Of a stretch of 64,000 bases of DNA, positions 17,292-26,193 are shown piece after piece (within the stretch, counting starts at the first letter, position 1; each line of letters begins with the position of its first letter). The stretch is from Streptomyces aculeolatus (GTDB lineage: Bacteria > Actinomycetota > Actinomycetes > Streptomycetales > Streptomycetaceae). The stretch is from assembly GCF_020400605.1 (NCBI RefSeq), contig NZ_JAINRD010000017.1, forward strand, positions 62,001 to 126,000, read 5' to 3'. The notes under the pieces were generated by a model. It did no database searches, was not told the origin of the DNA, and worked only from the letters and a program-made list of their open reading frames with translations. Position numbers and translations under genes: made by a program.

Positions 17292-17744
17292 GTTGCCACG
17301 CACTGGAAACTCGTCATCGACGCCACCGACCCGCACGCCCAGGCCGACTTCTGGGCCGCCGCCCTCGGCTACGTGGTGGAGGACAACAGCCCGCTCATCG
17401 AGCAACTCCTCACCGCCGGCGCCGTCCCCGAGGACGTGCTGACCCGCCACCACGACCGCCGCGCCTGGCGCACCGCCGCCGCGGTCCGGCACCCCGACGA
17501 CCCGTACGACGCCACCTCCGGCGCCGGCCTCGGCCGGCGGCTGCTCTTCAACCAGGTCCCCGAGCCCAAGCCCGCGGTCAAGAACCGCCTGCACCTCGAC
17601 CTCCACCCCGAGTCGGGGCGGCGCGAGGAGGAGACGGCCCGGCTGGCGGAGCTGGGGGCCGACGTCGTCCGGCACGTCAAGGAGCAGGGCGGGGAGTGGA
17701 CGGTCATGACCGACCCCGAGGGCAACGAGTTCTGCGTGCACTGA
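17289..17744 (+). CDS. VOC/glyoxalase-like protein
   Basis: Small metal-dependent-fold protein of the vicinal oxygen chelate superfamily. Residues 1-40 show the typical WKLVIDATDPHAQADFWAAALGY strand-helix opening, and the end has RLHLDLHPESG and the closing motif DPEGNEFCVH. The length of 151 aa is one two-module VOC domain. ATG at 17289 has no Shine-Dalgarno sequence and is probably read from a leaderless transcript initiated in the shared divergent promoter. Substrate unknown; family members act in dioxygenation, glyoxalase or drug-resistance reactions. Confidence 0.85.
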   Translation: MVATHWKLVIDATDPHAQADFWAAALGYVVEDNSPLIEQLLTAGAVPEDVLTRHHDRRAWRTAAAVRHPDDPYDATSGAGLGRRLLFNQVPEPKPAVKNRLHLDLHPESGRREEETARLAELGADVVRHVKEQGGEWTVMTDPEGNEFCVH

Positions 17745-17779
17745 GCGGGTGCCCCGGCAGAAGCGCGGGGCACCCGCTC
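17743..17779. terminator. Hairpin terminator after VOC gene
   Basis: Perfect 13-bp stem GAGCGGGTGCCCC and GGGGCACCCGCTC with an 11-base loop; it includes the VOC stop codon. It can also serve the convergent SnoaL-like gene. Confidence 0.65.
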
Positions 17780-17809
17780 ACCTCGGCGTCCGCGCCGACC
17801 CGTGGCGGC

Positions 17810-18202
17810 TCAGCCTGCGAGCTGCTTCCGCAGCGCTTCGGCGTCGTGGATGGCCGACATGTGCAGGAACTTGCCGTCGCGGACCCGGTAGATGGCGTAC
17901 TCGATGATCTCGATGGGTTTGCCGGTGGGGGCCGCGCCGAGCCATTCCTTGGCAGGAGTACCGGTGTTGCTCAGACGGGCGGCGATGCTGTCGCCGTTGA
18001 TGGCGAGCTCCCGGGTCTCCCAGTGGAAGTCGGGGACCGCGTCAGTGATGCTGTGCAGCTGCGCGACGAGGTCCGCGCGTGAGCTGGGCTCGCTGTGCAT
18101 GACGATGCTGTCGTGGACGAACTCGTCCATGCGGTCGAACTCGTGCGCGTTGAGCGCCTCGATGTAGCGCGCGTAGAAGTCGCGCAGGTTGAAGTCGGAC
18201 AT
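17810..18202 (-). CDS. SnoaL-like/NTF2-fold protein
   Basis: Small alpha+beta barrel protein of the SnoaL/ketosteroid-isomerase superfamily. The 130-residue sequence includes RDFYARYIEALNAHEFDRMDEFVHDSIVMH and VRDGKFLHMSAIHDAEALRKQLAG, characteristic of polyketide-cyclase-like members. The ATG at 18202 has AGAGG five bases upstream. A perfect palindrome TGTATTC-TG-GAATACA lies upstream, with a related site in front of the neighbouring tetR-type gene, so it is probably controlled by that repressor. Catalytic role unknown. Confidence 0.82.
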   Translation of the reverse strand: MSDFNLRDFYARYIEALNAHEFDRMDEFVHDSIVMHSEPSSRADLVAQLHSITDAVPDFHWETRELAINGDSIAARLSNTGTPAKEWLGAAPTGKPIEIIEYAIYRVRDGKFLHMSAIHDAEALRKQLAG

Positions 18203-18258
18203 GACTGCCTCTCTGTCGCCGCGCCCATCGGGGCGTGTGCTCGGTTGGCGATGCTTTC

Positions 18259-18274
18259 TGTATTCTGGAATACA
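18259..18274. promoter_or_regulatory. TetR-type operator upstream of SnoaL-like gene
   Basis: Perfect palindrome TGTATTC-TG-GAATACA, 57 bp before the SnoaL start and downstream of the repressor gene's 3' end. A matching half-site is present at 18941. Confidence 0.65.
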
Positions 18275-18317
18275 AAATGCGGGCAAGCGCATGCCCGCGC
18301 GGCAGCGACGCTCGTTC

Positions 18318-18920
18318 TCAGCCGAGGAGTGAGTGCAGGCCGTTGAGTGCGATCCGCCGCAGCAGTCCGTACTCGACCCCGGCCTGCGCGGTGACACGCA
18401 GCCCCGAGATGACCGTCGCCACCAGCAAGGCCCCTTCGTGCGGGTCGGCATCCGCCCGGATGCTGCCGTCGAGACGCCCGGCCCGGATCACCCCCTCAAG
18501 AGCGTCCAGGAATTCGCGCTGGTCCCGATCGAGGATGCGGACCACGCGCTCGTCCCGCTCGCGCAGACCCGGGGCCATCCTGGTCTGCACGAACATGCAT
18601 CCGGCCGCATGCCCCTGCTCACGCGCCGCGCACTCCTCCCCGACGACGTCCTCCATCAAGACGCGAAGCCGCTCAGCCCCGCTGAGTCGGACGTCGGCGA
18701 CCACCTGCGCCCGGCGCTCACGGAACACGGTCGCGTACCGCTCCAGCGCACGCACGAACAGCTCGTCCTTCGAGATGAAGGCGTTGTACAGGCTGCTGCG
18801 CCGCACCCCCGCCGCCGCACAGAGCTGCTCGGTCGAGGTGTCGGCGAAGCCGTACACCCGGAACTCCGCCGCCGCGGCGTCGAGCACTGCGGTCTCGTCA
18901 AAGGATCGTGGCCTGCCCAT
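18318..18920 (-). CDS. TetR-family repressor
   Basis: One-component regulator. Residues 8-55 form the HTH: DETAVLDAAAAEFRVYGFAD followed by TSTEQLCAAAGVRRSSLYNAF and SKDELFVRALE. The remaining 140 residues are the ligand-binding domain, of the subgroup with CMFVQTRMAP and AALEGV-like helices often seen in regulators of small oxidoreductase or SnoaL genes. Length 200 aa is normal. ATG at 18920. TGTATTCGAA lies about 20 bases upstream of the start, suggesting autoregulation together with the SnoaL-like gene. Confidence 0.9.
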   Translation of the reverse strand: MGRPRSFDETAVLDAAAAEFRVYGFADTSTEQLCAAAGVRRSSLYNAFISKDELFVRALERYATVFRERRAQVVADVRLSGAERLRVLMEDVVGEECAAREQGHAAGCMFVQTRMAPGLRERDERVVRILDRDQREFLDALEGVIRAGRLDGSIRADADPHEGALLVATVISGLRVTAQAGVEYGLLRRIALNGLHSLLG

Positions 18921-18940
18921 GGAGACGACAGTAACAGTTC

Positions 18941-18956
18941 TGTATTCGAAAGTCTA
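18941..18956. promoter_or_regulatory. Second TetR-type operator, upstream of tetR-type gene
   Basis: TGTATTCGAAAGTCTA shares the left half TGTATTC with the perfect site at 18259-18274; the right half is degenerate. It would overlap the tetR promoter. Confidence 0.45.
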
Positions 18957-18976
18957 AAACTGCCGGGCACGCACGA

Positions 18977-19011
18977 AGGCCGCCGCCTGCCGGGTCGGCG
19001 GGCGGCGGCCT
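18977..19011 (-). terminator. Hairpin terminator after LolA-like gene
   Basis: Perfect 11-bp inverted repeat AGGCCGCCGCC and GGCGGCGGCCT with a 13-base spacer, 18 bp beyond the stop of the minus-strand gene. Confidence 0.6.
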
Positions 19012-19028
19012 GTCGGTGGCCGCGCGGG

Positions 19029-20246
19029 TCAGTCCGCCGCGGCCTGGAGTGCCTCCGGGGTGACGGCGCCGACGTAGACCGCGTCGTCCGTGATGAGCAC
19101 GTTGACCAGCCGGCTCTCGAAGACCCGGCCGGCGTCGGTCTTGTCGGTGAAGAAGTCGAGGGCGGCTCCGACCCCCTCCTCGCCCAGCGCGCCGCCGGGC
19201 AGCGGCAGCTCGGCGATGGAGCCCCAACCCTTGCCGTGGACCTGGACGTCCTCCAGGCCGGAGGACGTGCCGCCCCCGGCCCGGTCACCGCCGCCGGCCC
19301 AGTCCCCGCCGGCCCAGTCGCCGCCGAAGCCCTTGCCGAAGTCACCGCCGAAGCCCTTGCCGAGGCCGCCGCCGAAGTCCTCGCCGAGGTCCCTCTCCGT
19401 CACCTCGGCGCCCGCGGGCGGCGCGAACAGGTCCGCGTCCGGCTTGTTGAAGTCGACCTTCGTGAAGCCGACGTCCACGACCGCCTTGCCGTCGTCCGCC
19501 GTCAGCGCCACCCGCAGCGGCACGCCGTTGTCGGCGTCCACCGCGACGGTGATGTCCCGGACCGTCGACTCGTCCTGCTTCGGCGTCAGCCGCAGCTCGT
19601 ACGCGTCCTGCCCGGCCACCTGCGCCGTGCCGGCGACCGTCACGTCCGTGGTGTCGTCCGCGGCCTCAAGCAGCCGCTCCGCCAGCTCCTGCGGGGTGGC
19701 GTCCGCCAGGTCCTTCGGGAGGGCGAAGCCGTCGTGCTTCGCGGAGTCCTTCCCGCCGTCCTGCGGCACCGTCGAGTGGAAGACCTCGTCCGAGTCGCCG
19801 CCGAAGGTCCACACGTCCTTGCCGTTGTGCACCACCGTGCGGTCGCCGTCGGAGCCGGCCAGCGTGACGCGCTGCTTCTCCGGGCCGTCCGCCGCGACGT
19901 GCAGCTTGGTCTCGCCGGCGAGCAGCTGCGAGAGGTCCGCGCCCTCGCCGCCGCCGCCGAACGGTATCGACGGCAGGCCCAGGTCCGTGCTGACCTTCAC
20001 CGTGCCGTCGACCGACTCGACCTCCGACGACAGCGCCTTCGCGATCAGTTCCTTCGCGGTCACGTCGTCCGCGCTCGGCCCGTCGTCCTGGGCGAGCGCG
20101 GGCACCAGGCCGATGGTGGCCGCGGCAAGTCCCGCGATGCCCAGGGGCACCCCGTACCGCACCGCCTTTCTGCGCCGGGCCGCGGCGAGGTCCGCGGCGC
20201 GGTCCTCGGCCTCGTCGGCGGGTCGCTCCGGTGGGATCAGTGCCAT
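19029..20246 (-). CDS. Membrane-anchored LolA-like lipoprotein-carrier-fold protein
   Basis: Probably exported and anchored by an N-terminal helix: after a charged cytoplasmic region (RRRKAVRYG), residues about 35-57 are hydrophobic and end in ALAQ, compatible with a signal anchor or signal peptide. The rest resembles the LolA/LppX-type beta half-barrel used to bind lipids: KELIAKALSSEVESVDGTVKVS, QRVTLAGSDGDRTVVHNGKDVW and TPKQDESTVRDITVAVDADNGVP. A Gly/Asp/Trp-rich insertion with repeated GKGFGGDF and GGDWA units sits at about residues 290-325. ATG at 20246 has GGAGG eight bases upstream. Function in Streptomyces is not established. Confidence 0.75.
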   Translation of the reverse strand: MALIPPERPADEAEDRAADLAAARRRKAVRYGVPLGIAGLAAATIGLVPALAQDDGPSADDVTAKELIAKALSSEVESVDGTVKVSTDLGLPSIPFGGGGEGADLSQLLAGETKLHVAADGPEKQRVTLAGSDGDRTVVHNGKDVWTFGGDSDEVFHSTVPQDGGKDSAKHDGFALPKDLADATPQELAERLLEAADDTTDVTVAGTAQVAGQDAYELRLTPKQDESTVRDITVAVDADNGVPLRVALTADDGKAVVDVGFTKVDFNKPDADLFAPPAGAEVTERDLGEDFGGGLGKGFGGDFGKGFGGDWAGGDWAGGGDRAGGGTSSGLEDVQVHGKGWGSIAELPLPGGALGEEGVGAALDFFTDKTDAGRVFESRLVNVLITDDAVYVGAVTPEALQAAAD

Positions 20247-20468
20247 GGGAAGTACCTCCGTCTCCGCGGTGATTCGCGGAAAATCAATCGCTGCGTCACG
20301 GCTTCCCACCCATCTCACCAAATCGGAAGGGCCGGGGCGTCAGCCCGTGGGTGCAGCTTCGATTACTCCTGTCGTATGACGGCATCCGCCGCGAGACGGG
20401 ACTCATCCCTGATCTGTGTACGGGCCATCCATTTGTCGGGCGCCCCCGGAAGCGGCGTCCCGTGACCG

Positions 20469-21479
20469 CTACCCGGCCCGGTCCACCACGGCGTCGCACA
20501 GGCCCTCCAGCGCCGTCCGCGCCGGGCACGCCGGCAGCGCCGTCAGGATCGCCCGCGCCTCCGCCGCGTACCGCACGGTGTCCCGCCTGGCCTGCTCCAC
20601 CGCGGGGTGGACCCGCAGCCGGGCCAGCGCCTCCGCGTGCCGTGCGTCGTCCGTCAGGTCGCCGGCGAGCAGCGCCGCCAGCTCCAGGTCCGCCGGCCTG
20701 CGGTCGCGCTGCGCGGCGGCGCGCAGGTGCAGCACCGGCAGCGTCGCGACGCCCTCGCGCAGGTCCGTGCCCGGGGTCTTCCCGGACTCGGTGCCGTCGC
20801 TGGTGATGTCGAGGAGGTCGTCCGCGAGCTGGAAGGCGATGCCGATGCGCTCGCCGTACTGCGTCAGCACCTCCACCACCGACTCGTCCGCGCCCGCCGT
20901 CAGCGCGCCGAAGCGGCCGGAGACGGCGATGAGCGAGCCGGTCTTGCCGGCGAGCACGTCCAGGTAGTGGTCGACCGGGTCGCGGCCCTCGGCCGGCCCC
21001 GCGGTCTCCAGGATCTGCCCGGTGACCAGCCGCTCGAACGCCTGGGCCTGGATACGGACCATCTCGGGGCCCAGGTCGGCGAGTAGCCGCGAGGCGCGCG
21101 CGAAGAGGAAGTCGCCCGTGAGGACCGCGACGGAGTTAGCCCAGCGGCTGTTGGCGCTGGGGACGCCGCGGCGTACGGCGGCCTCGTCCATCACGTCGTC
21201 GTGGTAGAGCGTGGCCAGGTGCGTCAGCTCGACGACGACGCCCGAGGGCGCGACGCCCGGCGCGTACGGATCGCCGAACTGCGCGCCCAGCATGACCAGC
21301 AGGGGGCGGAATCTCTTGCCGCCCGCACGGACGAGATGCCGCGCGGCCTCGGTGATGAACGGCACATCGCTCTTCGTGGCCTCCAGAAGCCCTTCCTCGA
21401 CGGCCGCGAGTCCGGCCTCGACATCGGCTTCCAAGGCCCGGTCCTGAACGCTGAGCCCCAAGGGCGCGACCACGGTCAC
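20469..21479 (-). CDS. Long-chain trans-polyprenyl diphosphate synthase
   Basis: Condenses isopentenyl diphosphate onto an allylic primer to make the prenyl tail, most likely the menaquinone side chain given the nearby mqn/men genes. The 336-aa protein has the first Asp-rich motif in LYHDDVMDEA and the second in FQLADDLLDITSDGT, plus GGKRFRPLLV and the GKT-containing LAGKTGSLI. The start is GTG at 21479, preceded by AGGAGGAG. Position upstream of nuoN and downstream of nothing coupled suggests its own promoter. Exact chain length cannot be read from the sequence. Confidence 0.9.
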   Translation of the reverse strand: MTVVAPLGLSVQDRALEADVEAGLAAVEEGLLEATKSDVPFITEAARHLVRAGGKRFRPLLVMLGAQFGDPYAPGVAPSGVVVELTHLATLYHDDVMDEAAVRRGVPSANSRWANSVAVLTGDFLFARASRLLADLGPEMVRIQAQAFERLVTGQILETAGPAEGRDPVDHYLDVLAGKTGSLIAVSGRFGALTAGADESVVEVLTQYGERIGIAFQLADDLLDITSDGTESGKTPGTDLREGVATLPVLHLRAAAQRDRRPADLELAALLAGDLTDDARHAEALARLRVHPAVEQARRDTVRYAAEARAILTALPACPARTALEGLCDAVVDRAG

Positions 21480-21668
21480 GAGGGCTCCTCCTGTCTGCAG
21501 ACGTTCACGTGGAACAGATTGTCGATGTGTCGTTAGCCACCACCATGCACCACGTTCGCAGCGTAGCCGGTCACGCGACGATCACGTCGGGCGGCTTCCC
21601 CTAGCCCGACCTGGGGGTCGTAACCTGAGGTCCCCAGCCCGCCGACCACGATGAGGCAGGACTCCGCG

Positions 21669-22895
21669 ATGTCCGAGCACAGCCCGCTCGACGTGCCAGA
21701 AGGCGATCCCTTCGGGCCGCACAACCTTCCGTACGGTGTCTTCTCCACGCCCGCCGCCGCGGACCCCCGCGTCGGCGTGCGCTACGGCGACTCCGTGCTG
21801 GACACCGCCGCCGTCGCGGCGGCCCTCGGCTCCCCGCACGCCGCACTGCTCGCCGCACCGACGCTGGCGCCGCTGATGGCCGCGGGCCGGCCCGTGTGGC
21901 AGGCCGTACGGGCCGAGGTGACCGCCTGGCTGACCGACCCGGCGCACCGCGCGGCCGCCGAGCCGCACCTGCACGCGGTGGACCGCGTCACGCTGCACCT
22001 GCCGTTCGAGGTCGGCGACTACGTCGACTTCTACTCCAGCGAGCACCACGCCGCCAACGTCGGCCGCATCTTCCGCCCCGCCGAGGAGCCGCTGACGCCC
22101 AACTGGAAGCACCTGCCCATCGGCTACCACGGCCGCTCCGGCACGATCGTCCCGGCCGGCACCCCCGTCGTACGCCCCGCGGGCCAGCGCATGCGCCCCG
22201 CCGGCGACTCCGTACCCGGGCAGCCCGGCCCCGCGTTCGGCCCGAGCATCCGCCTCGACATCGAGGCCGAGGTGGGCTTCGTCGTCGGCGTACCGTCGCG
22301 GATGGGCACGCCCGTGCCCCGTACCGCCTTCCGCGACCACGTGTTCGGCGTCTGCCTGGTCAACGACTGGTCCGCGCGCGACGTCCAGCCCTGGGAGCAG
22401 CGGCCCCTCGGCCCGCACCAGGCGAAGTCCTTCGCCACGTCCATCGGCAACTGGATCACCCCCCTCGACGCCCTGGAAGCCGCCCGCGTCGCCCCGCCGG
22501 AGCGGACGCACCCGCTGCTGCCGTACCTCGACGACACCGGCGCGGACGCGCGGCACGAAGGCTACGACCTGCGGCTCGAAGTCCGGATCAACGGCGAGAC
22601 CGTCTCCCGCCCCCCGTTCGCCTCCATGTACTGGACCGCCGCGCAGCAGTTGGCGCACATGACCGTCAACGGCGCCTCCGTGCGCACCGGCGACCTCTAC
22701 GCCTCCGGCACCGTCAGCGGGCCGGAACCCGACCAGGTCGGCTCGCTGCTGGAGCTGACGAAGGGCGAGGGCCCGTGGCTGGCGGACGGGGACGTCGTCG
22801 AGATCGACGGCTGGGCCCCCGGCCCGCACGGGGTGCGGATCGCCCTCGGCACGGTGACCGGCCAGGTGCAGCCGGCCGGCTGGACAGGCCAGTAG
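21669..22895 (+). CDS. fahA: Fumarylacetoacetase
   Basis: Last enzyme of tyrosine/homogentisate degradation, hydrolysing fumarylacetoacetate to fumarate and acetoacetate. The 408-aa protein has the N-terminal SH3-like domain (GPHNLPYGVFSTP) and the catalytic domain with the metal ligands in DFYSSEHHA, the glutamates in IRLDIEAEVGFVVG, the aspartate in CLVNDWSARDVQPWE and the region PLGPHQAKSFATSIGNWITP. Length is typical. ATG at 21669 was chosen because the family aligns from MSEHSPLDVP; a further in-frame ATG lies six codons upstream. Convergent with nuoN. Confidence 0.95.
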   Translation: MSEHSPLDVPEGDPFGPHNLPYGVFSTPAAADPRVGVRYGDSVLDTAAVAAALGSPHAALLAAPTLAPLMAAGRPVWQAVRAEVTAWLTDPAHRAAAEPHLHAVDRVTLHLPFEVGDYVDFYSSEHHAANVGRIFRPAEEPLTPNWKHLPIGYHGRSGTIVPAGTPVVRPAGQRMRPAGDSVPGQPGPAFGPSIRLDIEAEVGFVVGVPSRMGTPVPRTAFRDHVFGVCLVNDWSARDVQPWEQRPLGPHQAKSFATSIGNWITPLDALEAARVAPPERTHPLLPYLDDTGADARHEGYDLRLEVRINGETVSRPPFASMYWTAAQQLAHMTVNGASVRTGDLYASGTVSGPEPDQVGSLLELTKGEGPWLADGDVVEIDGWAPGPHGVRIALGTVTGQVQPAGWTGQ

Positions 22896-22908
22896 CACCC
22901 GGCGGCCC

Positions 22909-22937
22909 GGGGGTCCGGGGCGGCGCCCCGGACCCCC
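22909..22937. terminator. Bidirectional terminator between fahA and nuoN
   Basis: Perfect 13-bp stem GGGGGTCCGGGGC and GCCCCGGACCCCC with a three-base loop. It lies between the convergent stops and closes the nuo operon. Confidence 0.7.
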
Positions 22938-22942
22938 GCCGC

Positions 22943-24586
22943 TCAGCGGACGAACACCCCCGCGTTCCCGGCCAGGTCCAGGAAGTACTGCGGCGCCACG
23001 CCCAGCACCAGGGTCGCGGCCAGCCCGACGGCGATGGCCGTGACGGTGAACGCGCTCGGCACGGTCACCGCCGGGCCCTCCGGCCGCGGCTCGCTGAAGA
23101 ACATCAGCACGATGACGCGGACGTAGAAGAACGCGGCGATGGCCGAGGCGATGACGCCGACGACGACCAGCGGCGTCGCGCCACCCTCCGCCGCCGCCTT
23201 GAACACCGCGAACTTCCCGGCGAAGCCGCTGGTCAGCGGGATGCCCGCCATCGCCAGCAGGAACACCGCGAAGACCGCCGCGACCAGCGGGGAACGCCGG
23301 CCGAGCCCCGCCCACTTGGACAGGTGCGTCGCCTCGCCGCCCGCGTCGCGCACCAGCGTGACGACGCTGAACGCGCCGAGCGTCACGAACGCGTACGCGG
23401 CCAGGTAGAACAGCACCGAGGAGATGCCCTCCTCGTTTGCCGCCGTGACACCCGCGAGGATGAACCCGGCGTGCGCGATGGAGGAGTACGCCAGCAGCCG
23501 CTTCACGTCGGTCTGGGTGATCGCGAGGATCGCGCCGATGACCATCGTGACGATCGCCACGCCCCACATCACCGGGCGCCAGTCCCACTTCAGGCCCGGC
23601 AGCACGACGTACAGCAGCCGCAGCAGCGCGCCGAACGCGGCGACCTTGGTGGCCGCGGCCATGTAGCCGGTGACGGGCGTGGGGGCGCCCTGGTAGACGT
23701 CCGGGGTCCACATGTGGAACGGCACGGCGCCGACCTTGAAGAGCAGGCCGAGCAGCACCATCGCGCCGCCGATGAGCAGCAGCGCGTCGTTGCCCATGGT
23801 GTCGGCGAGGGCCGGGGTCATCTTCTGCGGGTTGCCCGCGACGACGTCGGCGATCTCCGCGTACCGCACGCTGCCCGAGTAGCCGTACAGCAGCGCGATG
23901 CCGAAGAGCAGGAACGCCGACGAGAAGGCGCCCAGCAGGAAGTACTTCACCGCTGCCTCCTGCGACATCAGCCGCTTGCGGCGGGCGACGGCGCAGAGCA
24001 GGTACAGCGGCAGGGAGAAGACCTCCAGCGCGATGAAGAGCGTCAGCAGATCGTTCGCGGCGGGGAAGATGAGCATGCCGCCGGTCGCGAACATCAGCAG
24101 CGGGAACACCTCGGTGGTGGTGAACCCCGCCTTGACCGCGGCCTGTTCGGCCTTGCCACCGGGGACGGCGGCGGCCTCCGCGGCGAAGGAGTCGACCTGC
24201 TTGCCGTGCGCGACCGGGTCCAGCCTGCGCTCGGCGAAGGTGAACACCGCGAGCACCCCGACCAGCAGGATGACGCCCTGGAGGAAGAGCGCGGGGCCGT
24301 CGACGGCCAGCGCGCCCATCGCGGCGATCTGCGCCTCGTCCGTGCCCTTGCCGGAGACGGCCAGGGCGATGACGGCGCCGAACGCGCCGGCCATGGCGAG
24401 CACCGCGAGCCCGACCTGGGCGGTGTAGCGGTGCCGCCGGGGGACGAACGCCTCGATGGCCACGCCCAGGACGGCCGCGCCGATCACGATCAGCGTGGGC
24501 GCCAGCAGGTCGTACTCGATGTGCGGCGCCTTGATCTTGTCAATGCCGTCCTGCGCCATCCACAGGCTGTGGACACCCCTACTCAT
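22943..24586 (-). CDS. nuoN: NADH-quinone oxidoreductase subunit N
   Basis: Antiporter-like proton-pumping subunit of complex I and the last gene of the nuo operon. The 547-aa protein has about 14 hydrophobic helices and the antiporter core, including LFIALEVFSLPLYLLCAVAR, KYFLLGAFSSAFLLFGIALLYG, the conserved Lys region FKVGAVPFHMWTPDVYQGAPTP and KRLLAYSSIAHAGFILAG. ATG at 24586 overlaps the nuoM stop by eight bases, so its translation depends on nuoM. A strong bidirectional hairpin follows the stop. Confidence 0.97.
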   Translation of the reverse strand: MSRGVHSLWMAQDGIDKIKAPHIEYDLLAPTLIVIGAAVLGVAIEAFVPRRHRYTAQVGLAVLAMAGAFGAVIALAVSGKGTDEAQIAAMGALAVDGPALFLQGVILLVGVLAVFTFAERRLDPVAHGKQVDSFAAEAAAVPGGKAEQAAVKAGFTTTEVFPLLMFATGGMLIFPAANDLLTLFIALEVFSLPLYLLCAVARRKRLMSQEAAVKYFLLGAFSSAFLLFGIALLYGYSGSVRYAEIADVVAGNPQKMTPALADTMGNDALLLIGGAMVLLGLLFKVGAVPFHMWTPDVYQGAPTPVTGYMAAATKVAAFGALLRLLYVVLPGLKWDWRPVMWGVAIVTMVIGAILAITQTDVKRLLAYSSIAHAGFILAGVTAANEEGISSVLFYLAAYAFVTLGAFSVVTLVRDAGGEATHLSKWAGLGRRSPLVAAVFAVFLLAMAGIPLTSGFAGKFAVFKAAAEGGATPLVVVGVIASAIAAFFYVRVIVLMFFSEPRPEGPAVTVPSAFTVTAIAVGLAATLVLGVAPQYFLDLAGNAGVFVR

Positions 24587-26189
24587 GCGCGGCCTCCACA
24601 GGGTTCACGTCCGGCTCGGGGTCGGACTTCTGCACGTCGGACATGGTGTGCTCGACGGCCGGGTTGACGATCTCGGTGAGCGGCTTCGGGTACACCCCGA
24701 GGCCGATGAGCAGCGCGATCAGCGGCGCGACCACCAGCATCTCGCGGGCCCGCAGGTCCGGCAGCTTCGCCACCTTCTCGGCGACCGGCCCCGTCATCGT
24801 CCGCTGGTACAGCACGAGGACGTAGATCGCGGCCAGCACGATACCCACGGTGGCGATGATGCCGATCGCCGGATAGCGGCTGAACGTGCCCACCAGCACC
24901 AGGAACTCGCTGACGAACGGCGCGAGCCCCGGCAGCGACAGCGTCGCCAGACCGCCGATCAGGAACGTGCCGGCCAGCACCGGCGCCACCTTCTGCACGC
25001 CGCCGTAGTCGGCGATGAGCCGCGAGCCGCGCCGGGAGATGAGGAAGCCGGCGACCAGCATCAGGGCGGCGGTGGAGATGCCGTGGTTGACCATGTACAG
25101 CGTCGCCCCGGCGTGGCCCTGGCTCGTCATCGCGAAGATGCCGAGCACGATGAAGCCGAAGTGGGAGATCGAGGCGTACGCGATCAGCCGCTTCATGTCC
25201 CGCTGCCCGATCGCGAGCAGCGCCCCGTACAGGATGCTGACCAGCGCGAGCACCAGCACCACCGGCGTCGCCCAGTCGCTCGCCTCGGGGAAGAGCCCGA
25301 GGCAGAAGCGGAGCATCGCGAACGTGCCGACCTTGTCGACCACCGCGGTGATGAGCACGGCGACCGGGGCCGTCGACTCCCCCATGGCGTTGGGCAGCCA
25401 GGTGTGCAGCGGCCACAGCGGCGCCTTGACGGCGAAGGCGAAGAAGAAGCCGAGGAAGAGCAGCCGCTCGGTGTTCGTCGAGATCTCCAGGTCGCCGTCG
25501 GCACGGGCCTGGAGGATCTCCTGGAGCGAGAACGTGCCCGCGCCCAGTTGGTCGTTGGTGACGACGAACAGCCCGATGACCGCGGCCAGCATGATGAGGC
25601 CGCCGGCCAGGTTGTAGAGCAGGAACTTCACGGCCGCGTACGAGCGCTGCCGCGCGGCTTCCTCCTCGCCGTGCTCGTGGGCCTTGTCCCCGAAGCCGCC
25701 GATGAGGAAGTACATCGGGATGAGCATGGCTTCGAAGAAGATGTAGAAGAGGAAGATGTCCGTGGCCAGGAAGCTGACGATCACCATCGCCTCGACGGCG
25801 AGGATCAGCGCGAAGAAGCCCTGGGTGGGACGCCAGCGCGAGGACTGCTTCCCGGTCGGGTCCGCGTCGTGCCAGCCCGCGAGGATGACGAACGGGATCA
25901 GCAGCGCCGTCAGCGCCACCAGCACGACGGCGATGCCGTCGACCCCCAGCTCGTATCTCACCCCGAAGTCGGCGATCCACGACCGCGACTCGGTGAGCTG
26001 GAAGCGGTCCCCGTTCGGGTCGTAGCGGACCGCGATCACCGCGGCCAGCACCAGCGTCACCAGCGAGACGCCCAGCGCGAGCCGCTTGGCCAGCTCGCGC
26101 TTGGCCGCGGGCACCGCGGCGGTGGCGATCGCGCCCACGGCCGGGACCGCCGCGGTGAGCGTCAGCAGCGGGAAGGAAGAATCAGCCAT
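24579..26189 (-). CDS. nuoM: NADH-quinone oxidoreductase subunit M
   Basis: Antiporter-like membrane subunit. The 536-aa protein has about 14 helices and family motifs: FYIFFEAMLIPMYFLIGGFG carrying the essential Glu, FLGFFFAFAVKAPLWPLHTW with the Lys, and KRLIAYASISHFGFIVLGIF. The ATG at 26189 comes only four bases after the nuoL stop. A 25-residue hydrophilic C-terminal tail (MSDVQKSDPEPDVNPVEAAHE) is a modest extension. Confidence 0.97.
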   Translation of the reverse strand: MADSSFPLLTLTAAVPAVGAIATAAVPAAKRELAKRLALGVSLVTLVLAAVIAVRYDPNGDRFQLTESRSWIADFGVRYELGVDGIAVVLVALTALLIPFVILAGWHDADPTGKQSSRWRPTQGFFALILAVEAMVIVSFLATDIFLFYIFFEAMLIPMYFLIGGFGDKAHEHGEEEAARQRSYAAVKFLLYNLAGGLIMLAAVIGLFVVTNDQLGAGTFSLQEILQARADGDLEISTNTERLLFLGFFFAFAVKAPLWPLHTWLPNAMGESTAPVAVLITAVVDKVGTFAMLRFCLGLFPEASDWATPVVLVLALVSILYGALLAIGQRDMKRLIAYASISHFGFIVLGIFAMTSQGHAGATLYMVNHGISTAALMLVAGFLISRRGSRLIADYGGVQKVAPVLAGTFLIGGLATLSLPGLAPFVSEFLVLVGTFSRYPAIGIIATVGIVLAAIYVLVLYQRTMTGPVAEKVAKLPDLRAREMLVVAPLIALLIGLGVYPKPLTEIVNPAVEHTMSDVQKSDPEPDVNPVEAAHE

Positions 26190-26193
26190 GGGT

